The notes under the pieces are model-generated. The model had not been told where the DNA came from. It saw only the letters and a list, made by a program, of their open reading frames with translations, and searched no databases. A stretch of 64,000 nt of DNA from JAHBVH01 sp034432375 (GTDB lineage: Bacteria > Chloroflexota > Anaerolineae > Caldilineales > Caldilineaceae), in assembly GCA_034432375.1 (NCBI GenBank), contig DAOUCA010000239.1:1-64000 (forward strand). Direction: 5' to 3'. The position numbers and the translations under genes were made by a program. Position 1 is the first letter of the stretch; every line of letters starts with the position of its first letter. Positions 25,807 to 34,406 of this stretch are shown here, in pieces.

Positions 25807-26790
25807 TTAACGTGACGGGTGGGAGAGCTGTTGTTGTTCAAAAGCAACAACGTCATCCAGAATTTGCGTCAACGTGTGGTGGGGCTGCCAATTCGTTGTA
25901 TTGTGCAATTTGGTCGTATCGGGCACTCGCCGACGCATATCTTCAAACCCAGGGGCATAAGCATCGCTATAAGGAATATACTGGATCGTCGAAACCGTAT
26001 CTGTGCGCGCTATCACGGTTTGAGCCAGTTGGTTAATGGTCACTTCTTCACCACTACCAATGTTATAAATCTGACCACTCGTCCTTTCGGGGGCGTCAAG
26101 CAACAATTGGATGGCGCGCACCGTATCCGCGACATGACAGAAACAGCGGCTCTGCTCCCCATCGCCATAGACGGTAATCGTCTCATTGCGTAGCGCCTGA
26201 CGCACAAAGCGGGGCACCACCATACCATAGCGCCCGGTCTGTCCTGGGCCAACGGTGTTAAAGAAGCGCATAATTGTCACCGGCAACCCATGTTCGGTGT
26301 GTGCCGCCAGGCCAAGGAATTCATCCAACAATTTGCTTGTGGCATAGGACCAACGGCTGCGGCTGGAAGAGCCCAAGAGCAGATCATCCTCTTCGCTAAA
26401 GGGAATTTTGACCCCTTTGCCATAGACTTCGCTTGTGCTGGCAATCAAGGTACGGCAGCGGTAGCGCCGCGCCGCGGCCAACACCGCGTGGGTACCCAGG
26501 ACATTGGTCTCGATCGTTTCGGTCGGTCGCTCTACCACTAATTGGACACCGACGGCTGCGGCCAGATGGACAATGGCATCAGCCTGACTGGCCAACCGAT
26601 CCAGGACGAGCGCGTTGCTGAGATCATCAATCGCAAACGAGAAACGCTTATTCGCCAGAAATGGACGAATATTATCAAAGTTGCCGGTCGTCATATTATC
26701 AAGAATCGCAACACTATCACCACGGGCCAATAGCTCTTTGGTCAGATGGCTGCCAATAAAACCGGCCCCCCCAGTAATTAGAACGTTCAT
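25807..26790 (-). CDS. NAD-dependent sugar-nucleotide epimerase/dehydratase
   Basis: 327 residues, extended SDR fold. The NAD-binding loop GGAGFIGSHL opens the protein. The catalytic residues are in place: Ser/Thr in LIASTSEVYGKG and the YxxxK motif in SRWSYATSKLLDE. NTVGPGQTGRYGMVVPRFV resembles UDP-glucose 4-epimerase, UDP-glucuronate decarboxylase and GDP-mannose dehydratase families, so the exact reaction is open. It would supply precursors for surface polysaccharide. It follows the S41 protease start region by 71 bases on the same strand, though the order (epimerase first) makes it the upstream gene of any shared transcript. Confidence 0.87.
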   Translation of the reverse strand: MNVLITGGAGFIGSHLTKELLARGDSVAILDNMTTGNFDNIRPFLANKRFSFAIDDLSNALVLDRLASQADAIVHLAAAVGVQLVVERPTETIETNVLGTHAVLAAARRYRCRTLIASTSEVYGKGVKIPFSEEDDLLLGSSSRSRWSYATSKLLDEFLGLAAHTEHGLPVTIMRFFNTVGPGQTGRYGMVVPRFVRQALRNETITVYGDGEQSRCFCHVADTVRAIQLLLDAPERTSGQIYNIGSGEEVTINQLAQTVIARTDTVSTIQYIPYSDAYAPGFEDMRRRVPDTTKLHNTTNWQPHHTLTQILDDVVAFEQQQLSHPSR

Positions 26791-27046
26791 CGTCTTCCCT
26801 TCTGCTGTAAAATGTAAGTTTTTGTTAATCTTACAATCGTCTCATTATACACGCTCTACATCACTGTGGAAATCTTTGGCGTACGCCGCAATTCGCTGTG
26901 AGAAACTACAGTAAAAGGGGACCAGGCTTGACTTTAATACGGGAAGCGCACTCTACAACGCCGACGATCCGTGTAACGCTACGCCAGGTGACACAGTACA
27001 GGTCGTTAGTTAGCGTCAGATGAATAGTAGGTGATAAAATAAACCC

Positions 27047-28243
27047 ATGTTTATGACACCGCCACGCCTCGGCACTATGCATTTTGATCTTTCTGTCTAT
27101 CGCGCAGATGAGGAATATTTTGTGCGTCTGCTGGCTTCGCCAGCCGGTGACACCGTTGAACTCTTTGTGCAACCGTTGTTACCGCGCGAAGTAGAAGCCT
27201 TTCGGCGCGCCATCGCCACCCTTGACATTGGTGACGATAGCTTGTTAGAGAGCAATGTCCAGTTGGTTCAAGATTTGGGACGACGGCTCTTTATGGCGCT
27301 TTTCCCCAAAAGTGTCGGGGCGATGTTGCAGACTAGCTACCGCATGGCCTATGAAGCACGCGCACAATTACGGATTCGCCTACGCTTTGACGAGGTTCCC
27401 GCATTGGCGATGCTGCCTTGGGAATTTCTCTATGATCCCATGCGCAACGAATTTCCAGCGCTCTCGTTGCACTCCCCGATTATTCGGTACACCGATCTGA
27501 TGCATCACATTCCGCCGCTGAAGGTGGAGCTGCCGCTGCGGATGTTGGTTGTGATTGCGGCACCGGCCGGCTATCCAGCTGTCAACAGAGAGGGCATCTG
27601 GCACAATATTGTTGATAAAGTCGACCACCTGGCACTTGACCAGCGTCTACGCGTGGAGCAGTTACGCAAACCCACGCTACACGACCTACAACGGCGGTTA
27701 CGTGAAGAAGATTGTCATATTCTTCATCTCATTAGCTACGCCACCTACGAGGAATTTACCGAAGATGGCGTGATCATTCTCGAAGATGAAACCGGACGGG
27801 CACGATCCGTGAGCGGACAACATCTCGGCTCGTTGCTGCGCGATCATTTCCCGCTGCGTTTGGTCGTTTTGAGCACATTGGAGCCGCAGCGTGTTAGTCG
27901 GCCCAATCCTCAATTGGCGGCTGGGCAAAATTTGCTCAAACGAGGGCTTCCCGCCGTGGTGGCGATCCAATCGGTCATGGATGCCCACAGCACTGGTGTC
28001 TTTGTCCAACAATTCTACACCCAAGTAGCTGAGTTTGTACCGATCGACTTGGCGCTCACCGAGACGCGCCGTGCGTTGGAAACAACCTCGGCCAGCGCGG
28101 CCTGGGGGTTACCCGCCTTACTCACCCGTATCCCCGATGCGAACTTATTTGTCGATCCAGCCACCGTTGTACAACGCCCAACAACCACCAGCGGAAGATT
28201 ACGCACATTCAACTCAAGGGGCACCCGTTACAATCAAGGATAA
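27047..28243 (+). CDS. CHAT-domain protein with degenerate active site
   Basis: 398 residues. The sequence follows stand-alone CHAT (caspase-like) proteins throughout: an N-terminal beta-rich part with LRIRLRFDEVPALAMLPWEFLYDP, then a CHAT core. Active members usually read HFIGHG and VVLNACEG at the two catalytic sites. Here the equivalents are HLISYA (about 225-230) and VVLSTLEP (about 281-288), so the catalytic His is Tyr and the Cys is Leu. The rest of the domain (GVIILEDETGRARSVSGQHL; ALTETRRALE) is well kept. It is therefore probably a non-catalytic scaffold or sensor rather than a protease. It sits between the epimerase and gnd with no STAND partner adjacent. Confidence 0.8.
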   Translation: MFMTPPRLGTMHFDLSVYRADEEYFVRLLASPAGDTVELFVQPLLPREVEAFRRAIATLDIGDDSLLESNVQLVQDLGRRLFMALFPKSVGAMLQTSYRMAYEARAQLRIRLRFDEVPALAMLPWEFLYDPMRNEFPALSLHSPIIRYTDLMHHIPPLKVELPLRMLVVIAAPAGYPAVNREGIWHNIVDKVDHLALDQRLRVEQLRKPTLHDLQRRLREEDCHILHLISYATYEEFTEDGVIILEDETGRARSVSGQHLGSLLRDHFPLRLVVLSTLEPQRVSRPNPQLAAGQNLLKRGLPAVVAIQSVMDAHSTGVFVQQFYTQVAEFVPIDLALTETRRALETTSASAAWGLPALLTRIPDANLFVDPATVVQRPTTTSGRLRTFNSRGTRYNQG

Positions 28244-28300
28244 TGCGGAACAATCGCCCCAGTTGCGAATTATGGAATCTATAACGTAACTACTAACCCC

Positions 28301-28336
28301 ACCCCATCCCTCCCCGACATCGGAGAGGGATGGGGT
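28301..28336. terminator. Hairpin between CHAT gene and gnd
   Basis: ACCCCATCCCTC (28301-28312) pairs perfectly with 28325-28336 across a 12-base loop. No long T run follows. The C-rich sequence resembles the repeat inside the ABC permease gene. Confidence 0.55.
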
Positions 28337-28374
28337 GATAGTTACTCTCTAACCAAAAAGGAAACTGAGTGAAC

Positions 28375-29787
28375 ATGGCAAACGCAAACATTGGTCTCAT
28401 TGGCCTGGCCGTCATGGGCCAAAATCTTGTCCTCAACATGGAACGAAACGGCTATAGCGTAGCTGTTTACAATCGCACAACGACCACCATGGAAGAATTT
28501 GTCGCTGCCCACCCTGGCAAAAAATTAGTCGCCACCAAGACGTTGGAAGAGTTTGTCACGAGCCTGGAGCGGCCACGCAAGATGATCATTATGGTTAAAG
28601 CTGGGAAACCGGTTGACGCTGTCATCGACAGCCTGCTGCCACTACTCGATCAAGGCGATCTGGTGATTGACGGCGGCAATAGCTTTTTTGAAGATACCGA
28701 CCGCCGTAACCAAGAAGTCACCGAAAAAGGGTTTCTCTACATGGGCACGGGTGTCAGCGGTGGCGAAGAAGGCGCGCTGTGGGGGCCAAGCATTATGCCC
28801 GGCGGTGCCAAAGCCTCTTGGGAGATGATGCAGCCGATCCTCGAAGCGATCTCGGCCAAAGCGGCCGAAGATGGTGTCCCCTGTGTCGCCTACATTGGGC
28901 CACGCGGGGCCGGCCACTATGTCAAGATGGTCCACAATGGCATTGAGTACGGGGATATGCAACTCATTGCCGAGGCCTATGATATTCTTCAGCGTGCTTT
29001 GGGCTTGGAAGCAGCCGAGTTGGCCGAAATTTTCACTGACTGGAACCAGGGCGAACTAGACAGCTTCCTGATCGAAATTACAGCCCAAATTTTTAAACGC
29101 ATTGACGAAGAGACCGGGCGTCCATTGGTCGATCTGGTGCTCGACAAGGCGGCCCAAAAGGGCACCGGCAAATGGACTAGCCAGGATGCCTTTAACGTCG
29201 GCGCGCCGATCCCGACCATCAACAGCGCCGTGGTTGGGCGCATTATCTCCTCGCTCAAGGATGAGCGCGTTGCCGCATCAAAAGTCCTACCCGGCCCCGA
29301 TGTGACGACGTACGAGGGGGACAAGGCGGCCCTGATCGATGCCGTGCGTCAGGCGCTCTATGCGAGCAAAATCAGTGCGTATGCGCAGGGCATGGCACTT
29401 TTGCGGCTGGCTGGTGCCGAATATGAATATGAACTAAATCTCGCCGAAGTCGCCGCCATCTGGCGTGCCGGCTGCATCATCCGGGCGCGCTTCCTCAACC
29501 GCATCACCGCCGCCTTCAACCGCAACCCGAATCTGCCCAATCTCTTGCTAGATGAGGAGCTTGGCCAATCGGTGCGCGAACGGCTACCGGCGTGGCGACA
29601 CGTCGTACAGACCGCCGTTGGCCTGGGCATTCCCGTTCCAGCCTTTAGCGGCAGCCTGGCCTACTATGACAGCTATCGCAGCGAACGGTTGCCGGCGAAT
29701 CTGATCCAAGCACAACGTGACTTCTTTGGTGCCCACACCTACGAGCGGGTTGACAAACCAGGGATTTTTCACTCCTCCTGGGAGTAG
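28375..29787 (+). CDS. gnd: 6-phosphogluconate dehydrogenase, decarboxylating
   Basis: Oxidises 6-phosphogluconate to ribulose 5-phosphate and CO2 with NADP, in the oxidative pentose phosphate pathway. ATG 28375 gives 470 residues, normal for the long-chain form; a GTG at 28369 is also possible. Seen motifs: GLAVMGQNLVLNME (dinucleotide fold), VIDGGNSFFEDT, the active-site blocks GVSGGEEGALWGPSIMPGG and HYVKMVHNGIEYGDMQ, and the canonical C-terminus FFGAHTYERVDKPG. All catalytic regions look intact. It is a single-gene unit bounded by hairpins. Confidence 0.97.
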   Translation: MANANIGLIGLAVMGQNLVLNMERNGYSVAVYNRTTTTMEEFVAAHPGKKLVATKTLEEFVTSLERPRKMIIMVKAGKPVDAVIDSLLPLLDQGDLVIDGGNSFFEDTDRRNQEVTEKGFLYMGTGVSGGEEGALWGPSIMPGGAKASWEMMQPILEAISAKAAEDGVPCVAYIGPRGAGHYVKMVHNGIEYGDMQLIAEAYDILQRALGLEAAELAEIFTDWNQGELDSFLIEITAQIFKRIDEETGRPLVDLVLDKAAQKGTGKWTSQDAFNVGAPIPTINSAVVGRIISSLKDERVAASKVLPGPDVTTYEGDKAALIDAVRQALYASKISAYAQGMALLRLAGAEYEYELNLAEVAAIWRAGCIIRARFLNRITAAFNRNPNLPNLLLDEELGQSVRERLPAWRHVVQTAVGLGIPVPAFSGSLAYYDSYRSERLPANLIQAQRDFFGAHTYERVDKPGIFHSSWE

Positions 29788-29793
29788 GTTATC

Positions 29794-29847
29794 TCCACAA
29801 ACGTGCCATTGCCCCAACTGTTGTTGGGGCAATGGCACGTTTGTGGA
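29794..29847. terminator. Perfect 25-bp hairpin after gnd
   Basis: Arms 29794-29818 and 29823-29847 are perfect complements with loop TGTT; the core is TGCCATTGCCCCAAC. It ends gnd and lies before the downstream hydrolase start at 29871. Confidence 0.75.
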
Positions 29848-29870
29848 TCTTTAGAATCAAGGCTTATCCA

Positions 29871-31037
29871 ATGATCGATTTCACGTCACTCGACCAACGC
29901 CTACAAACTTCTGTAGATGAGATCGCACCGGCGATCCAAATCGCGGTACGCCAACAGGGCGCAGTCGTTTTCCGCGGGGCGTATGGCTGGCTCGATCCGC
30001 AGACAAAGCAATATCCCACACAATTCACATCGCGCTTTGATCTGGCTTCTGTGACCAAGCTTTTTGTGACAACCGCGTTTATGCGCCTTGTCGATCAGAG
30101 GCGGGTCGCGCTCGACCAATCCGTGGCCACGGTCTTGCCGGATTTTTGCGGGGAACGGCCAATACAGCCCTATGAAGATCCTTTACAAAGTGGCGAACTG
30201 ATCACAGTGAGCACGAACGCGATTGGCACAACGGTCAACGCGGCGGCAGTAACCTTTCGTCATCTGCTCACCCACAGTGCAGGATTGCCGGCGTGGCGAC
30301 CGCTCTTTCATCAGCCCGATGCCAGCACGGCCCGCCAAATGGCACGTCAGACCTTTTTTGCGGCACCGATTGGCACGCAGATTCTCTATAGTGACATCGG
30401 GTTGATTCTCTTGGGTATGGCCGTGGAGACGCTGTCGGGGCTTTCGTTGGATCAAGCGGTTACCACGCTGGTGTTGACACCCCTTGGATTGCAGCAAACA
30501 GGCTACCTGCCCAACGAAGGTCAATCAACAACCCTCGCGTGCGATCCTACCACAATCGCCCCAACTGAGTTCTGTCGTTGGCGGCAACGGCGCGTCGTTG
30601 CCCAGGTTCATGATGAAAATGCTGCACAACTGGGCGGTGTCTCTGGCCACGCCGGGATCTTTAGCAACGCCGATGATGTGGCACGCTTCGGACAGCTCTT
30701 CTTAGATGAGGGCGAGATTGGCAACGGTCAGCGGCTTTTAGAAGCAGAAACGGTGGCGGAGATGCGGCGTGTACAGGTGCAAAGTGGAGAAACTGTGCGA
30801 GGATTGGGCTTCTTGCTTTGGTCAACTGATCCAATGGCCAGCAGCCATCCCTTTACTCCTACAGCCTTTGGCCATACGGGCTTTACCGGTACTTCGCTCT
30901 GGATGGACCCCGACCGCGCGTTGGTGGTGGCACTTTTAACCAATGAAGTCTATCACGGTCGCCAAGATCGGCAGATTGCCAGACTGCGTGTGGCCGTACA
31001 TCAAGCCATTGTAAGCGCCGTTGACACGCGCCAATAA
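29871..31037 (+). CDS. Beta-lactamase-fold serine hydrolase (class C-like)
   Basis: Start set at ATG 29871 (388 residues) because an earlier in-frame ATG lies inside the gnd terminator. The SxxK motif is in DLASVTKLF (about 55-58), YSN is replaced by YSD in ILYSDIGLI, and the third box is HTGFTG rather than KTG, as in esterase-like members such as EstB. It therefore probably hydrolyses esters or D-amino-acid peptides rather than conferring antibiotic resistance. There is no signal peptide, so it should be cytoplasmic. Many relatives are annotated as 'serine hydrolase'. Confidence 0.88.
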   Translation: MIDFTSLDQRLQTSVDEIAPAIQIAVRQQGAVVFRGAYGWLDPQTKQYPTQFTSRFDLASVTKLFVTTAFMRLVDQRRVALDQSVATVLPDFCGERPIQPYEDPLQSGELITVSTNAIGTTVNAAAVTFRHLLTHSAGLPAWRPLFHQPDASTARQMARQTFFAAPIGTQILYSDIGLILLGMAVETLSGLSLDQAVTTLVLTPLGLQQTGYLPNEGQSTTLACDPTTIAPTEFCRWRQRRVVAQVHDENAAQLGGVSGHAGIFSNADDVARFGQLFLDEGEIGNGQRLLEAETVAEMRRVQVQSGETVRGLGFLLWSTDPMASSHPFTPTAFGHTGFTGTSLWMDPDRALVVALLTNEVYHGRQDRQIARLRVAVHQAIVSAVDTRQ

Positions 31038-31042
31038 AACAA

Positions 31043-31063
31043 GGCGGATCGTGTTGATCCGCC
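31043..31063 (+). terminator. Short hairpin after serine hydrolase
   Basis: GGCGGATC (31043-31050) and GATCCGCC (31056-31063) with a five-base loop. No T run follows, so efficiency is uncertain. Confidence 0.45.
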
Positions 31064-31080
31064 CTTCCAATTGTAATAGG

Positions 31081-31163
31081 ATTTACGCAGGACGCCGCAC
31101 CTAGAAGGCAACCGGTAGTAAGCTTTTTGCCGTATCGAAACGGGAGGGCTGCGTAGGTCCTAT
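31081..31163. repeat. TTACGCAG/TTCGATACG dispersed repeat
   Basis: Ends ATTTACGCAGGAC and GGCTGCGTAGGTCC are imperfect inverted repeats; the inside contains CCGTATCGAAAC. The same parts recur at 31835-31895, 51077-51161 and near 53066-53110. Confidence 0.5.
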
Positions 31164-31178
31164 GCAAATTACGACTTC

Positions 31179-31766
31179 TTACTTCTTACCAAAGAGCCCA
31201 CCCAACATCTTTGATCCCATATCCATTACATCATCAACAACACTGCCATCGCCATCAAAATCGAGAAACTTGACAAGCCCACCCAACGAGCTATCAATCC
31301 CTTGGCGTTGACCACCGAGAATAGTAGCAAGCCCATCCGCGTCAAGGCCACTTGTGCGCTTGGTTTGCCCCAAGGCCCCCATGACAACCGGGGCTAACAT
31401 CGCGAGCAGTTGTGCGCTGTTTTCGGCACTCAGACCGCTCAGTTGGCTAAGCCCCTGTTGCACATTCGCCTGTTTACCGCCAAAGACATGGCCCAGGATC
31501 TTGGCACCATCGCTCCTCGTAGCTGGGTTGGTGACCGCCCCCACGAGATCCGTCAGCACGCTACCGTCATGGTTATCTAAGGCTTTGTCTAGCGCCTTTG
31601 CCCCGCCAGGGGTCGCGGCGTTGCGGCTAATTGCCCCCAGCAACATCGGCAACGCCGCGTTAATGGCGCTGGCGGTAGTACCAGCATCCGTCCCCAATTG
31701 TCGGCTGATCTGAGTGGCAACTTGGCTACTAACCTGTTGTGATAAAGTCCCTAATAAGTCATTCAT
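31179..31766 (-). CDS. DUF937 (YidB-like) protein
   Basis: 195 residues. The whole sequence follows the DUF937 pattern: repeated helices with SAINAALPMLLGAISRN, LSGLSAENSAQLLAMLAPVVMG and a Gly-rich C-terminus with a DFDGDGSVVDDVMDMG stretch that resembles an EF-hand-like loop. The family is widespread and of unknown function. There is no signal peptide or membrane helix. It is a single gene flanked on both sides by dispersed repeats. AGGAGCG precedes the ATG. Confidence 0.85.
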   Translation of the reverse strand: MNDLLGTLSQQVSSQVATQISRQLGTDAGTTASAINAALPMLLGAISRNAATPGGAKALDKALDNHDGSVLTDLVGAVTNPATRSDGAKILGHVFGGKQANVQQGLSQLSGLSAENSAQLLAMLAPVVMGALGQTKRTSGLDADGLATILGGQRQGIDSSLGGLVKFLDFDGDGSVVDDVMDMGSKMLGGLFGKK

Positions 31767-31834
31767 AAGTCGCTCCTTGTTCTGTTTCGGTGAATTTGTG
31801 CCACTGCCTCACGACTGAATAAGATAGATAGGAG

Positions 31835-31895
31835 TTACGCAGTTCTTGGCTTCGATACGCAGAAAAACATGCTACTCAGCCTGCGTTCTGCGTAA
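31835..31895. repeat. TTACGCAG/TTCGATACG dispersed repeat
   Basis: TTACGCAG (31835-31842) and CTGCGTAA (31888-31895) are perfect inverted ends; GCTTCGATACGCAG lies within. Second copy of the family at 31081-31163. Confidence 0.55.
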
Positions 31896-32012
31896 GCCCC
31901 AATAGAAATAATAATAGTGCAACAACAATGGCTTTGTCGCGAATGGGCACAAATGTAGGGATCTCTATTATACTTTGCTATAGTATAGGGAGCTAAACTG
32001 CGGGGATGCCGA

Positions 32013-33194
32013 TTATCGTTGTTCGTCAGTCTCACCATCCGCGGGAGTGGTCGCCGGGTTGGCATCAGCGTACTCTTCGCTATCGGTGGTCAATAGATTT
32101 TCTAACTCTTCAAAGTCTGTGCCCGCAAAATCGTAGTAGATCAAGATATCACGCAGGCGTGGCAACCGTGCGTAACGTTGGTAGGGGTTTTCTAATAGTG
32201 CAAGCTGTTCAAGGGCGTTACGCATCTCTTTAATCTTTGCATCCGGCCAAAGCGCAACGGCCTCAGCCAAATTTCGACCGCTGCCCGGTTCATAAACGAT
32301 AATTTGACCGATGGGCGTCTGGATATTGCGGCGGAATTGGCGCAGCACCCCGATCAGCCAATCTAAATAGGCAGGGGGATCGACTGACAAAACAATCGCA
32401 TTATTAACGAGTTGGGCCTGTTTAACGGTCCGTTGCGAAACGGGTGAAAGTGGGGTGTAGATCTGTAGACCTTCATGGTTTACTTCAATCCAATTCAAAT
32501 TATTGAAGGGGGTCCCATTGAGTGAAGCCAGTAACCAACGGCGCAACAGCCCGCGAATCCCGCGCTGCCCGGCATTGGTAATCGGTTCCTCTTTCAATTT
32601 TTCGCGCAAGGCACGCGCTTTCTTCACACGCTCTTTTTGTTGATTATTGCGGCGACGCAAGCGTTGAATATAGGTACTCGCCTTGATCAGTGCCAGGGTA
32701 GGATGTAAGCTCTCGTCAATTTCCTGGGCAGCTTCAAAGGCATATTCATCCGGCATCGCCCAATTCGTGGCAGTCTTTGAAAGCGCTTCTCCAATAAATT
32801 TTTGAGCCTCATCCGATGGAATCTTTATCTGTTCGCGAATTCGCTCTATTCGCCTCTGCAACTCTTCCACACCAGTGAGAACTGTTTTGGTTAGCTCATT
32901 GCGCTGCGCCAGGGTTAGCTTATGCCCATGTTTGATCGAATCAAGTGCGGCGGCTACAGTATCTTCTGTAAACGCTTGAACATCCAACAGATCCGTGCGC
33001 GTGGTTAAATAGAGAGTGCCATTCGCCTTGATCAGGTTTGACCATTCTTTAACATTATCGTCCGACCATTTAATAGACTTGTTCTTCCGACCATAGCCAT
33101 CGACCAACCGTTTTGTTGGTTCAACAATGTCAATCACAGAATCAGTGATGGCATCTGCAAATATGGCGTTGTCTTCGGCTTTCATTGGTACCAA
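32013..33194 (-). CDS. Helical protein of unknown function
   Basis: 393 residues, no recognised family. The middle (about 85-215) is strongly helical and charged, with likely coiled coil (VEELQRRIERIREQIKI; RRRNNQQKERVKKARALREKLKEE). Residues about 225-330 look globular, and the C-terminus is acidic and Pro/Thr-rich. No membrane segment or signal peptide is seen. It is followed upstream on the same strand by a LysM membrane protein (39 bases) and the M23 fusion, so the three probably form one unit with a cell-envelope role. That role is inference from position only. Confidence 0.65.
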   Translation of the reverse strand: MVPMKAEDNAIFADAITDSVIDIVEPTKRLVDGYGRKNKSIKWSDDNVKEWSNLIKANGTLYLTTRTDLLDVQAFTEDTVAAALDSIKHGHKLTLAQRNELTKTVLTGVEELQRRIERIREQIKIPSDEAQKFIGEALSKTATNWAMPDEYAFEAAQEIDESLHPTLALIKASTYIQRLRRRNNQQKERVKKARALREKLKEEPITNAGQRGIRGLLRRWLLASLNGTPFNNLNWIEVNHEGLQIYTPLSPVSQRTVKQAQLVNNAIVLSVDPPAYLDWLIGVLRQFRRNIQTPIGQIIVYEPGSGRNLAEAVALWPDAKIKEMRNALEQLALLENPYQRYARLPRLRDILIYYDFAGTDFEELENLLTTDSEEYADANPATTPADGETDEQR

Positions 33195-33233
33195 GAGAAT
33201 CTACCTTTGCACACATTATCCAGAACAGAGAGC

Positions 33234-34277
33234 CTATTGAGCAGGGATTGTCAATACCCATCCCACCACAATCACATTAGGGTTACGCGTGAGCTGCGGA
33301 TATTTCTGCACATTGGCCTGCACCAGACTATCCACATTGATTTGATACTTCTGAGCAATTAGATTCAGACTTTCGCCCCGTTGGACTTCATGGGTACTGG
33401 CCGACGCGGTTGCTGCTCCTGGCGTACCGACAGCGCCGACAGCCCCATCTTGTGCTGCGCCCACAGGGGTGGCAGCTGGTGCCGGCTGGGTGGGCTTGGT
33501 CAGATCATAGGCCTGTTCCGGCCAAAGTCCTTCGCCATAGACAGTATACGGATTTTCTGTAGAATAAAATCCGCCACCAGTCAAGCCGCGGGCCGCAGTC
33601 CCATTGACGCGCAAGGTGCGCACATTACGGAAACCATCCATGCTACAAAGCAATTGCCACTCCTCACTCCCCTTTAAGCGCCACCCGTTGATAAATCCCG
33701 GTGAAGCGGCAACATCACAGGTAACCCCTTGGGGGATATCGCGCCGCGACATCGCATTCGGATTGTCGCTAATGCGGCCCGTTTCATTAAAACGCTGCTG
33801 CACCGTGGTGATCCAAATATCAATCGCATTGGATTTTAAAGGAAAAGAGATCACTTCTTCTGTGGCAGGCTGTGGACCGCTGGCATTAGCAGACGCAGGG
33901 AGTGAGCTAGGTGCACCGGCAACCCCTGCACCTGAATTGTATGGGGCTTCCGCATTGTAGACTGAGCCGGGCACAGAGAGGCGTACGAGCGACCCAGAAA
34001 CGCGATCGATCTCACGCGCCATGCGGGTTCGCGGTAATGTGTCAAGCACTTGGCTAAAGATCCAGTCGCCGGTAATCACCGCGACACAGCCAATTAGAAA
34101 GGCCAAGCTTGCCAGCACAATCGTCACGCGGACAACGACAAAGATATTCCACTCTTTGATCGTACCGATTACCATGGGGACGATACGGAAGAAGTAGAGA
34201 TAGACAATTGAAAGCGCGACAATTACATAGAACGCGCCGGCCAGCCACCCTAATGTATCTGTAATATAGCCCGACAT
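33234..34277 (-). CDS. Membrane protein with C-terminal LysM domain
   Basis: 347 residues. Two N-terminal membrane helices (about 8-30 and 45-68: VIVALSIVYLYFF; TIVLASLAFLIGCVAVI) precede a Pro/Ala/Ser-rich extracytoplasmic region. About 297-345 is a LysM domain (HEVQRGESLNLIAQKYQINV), which binds peptidoglycan or related glycans. The middle part (about 150-245) looks like a small globular domain of unknown type. It lies between the unknown helical gene and the M23 gene on one strand, supporting a wall-associated function. Confidence 0.8.
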   Translation of the reverse strand: MSGYITDTLGWLAGAFYVIVALSIVYLYFFRIVPMVIGTIKEWNIFVVVRVTIVLASLAFLIGCVAVITGDWIFSQVLDTLPRTRMAREIDRVSGSLVRLSVPGSVYNAEAPYNSGAGVAGAPSSLPASANASGPQPATEEVISFPLKSNAIDIWITTVQQRFNETGRISDNPNAMSRRDIPQGVTCDVAASPGFINGWRLKGSEEWQLLCSMDGFRNVRTLRVNGTAARGLTGGGFYSTENPYTVYGEGLWPEQAYDLTKPTQPAPAATPVGAAQDGAVGAVGTPGAATASASTHEVQRGESLNLIAQKYQINVDSLVQANVQKYPQLTRNPNVIVVGWVLTIPAQ

Positions 34278-34406
34278 ACAATGACTCCTCTAGTACTTGT
34301 GCTTTCTATACATCCTACCCCAAGCGATGGCAGCTAGGCGATTGCACTTGAATGTGCATTCAAATAATTGCATCTGTGAAGGCTTCTGGACGGCACGACG
34401 AGTAAT

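Noticed and set aside
28244..28374. Small gene between the CHAT gene and gnd
   Set aside because: The gap consists mainly of a C-rich hairpin and the gnd ribosome site.
29832..29870. Upstream ATG for the serine hydrolase
   Set aside because: It lies inside the gnd terminator stem and adds residues not typical of the family.
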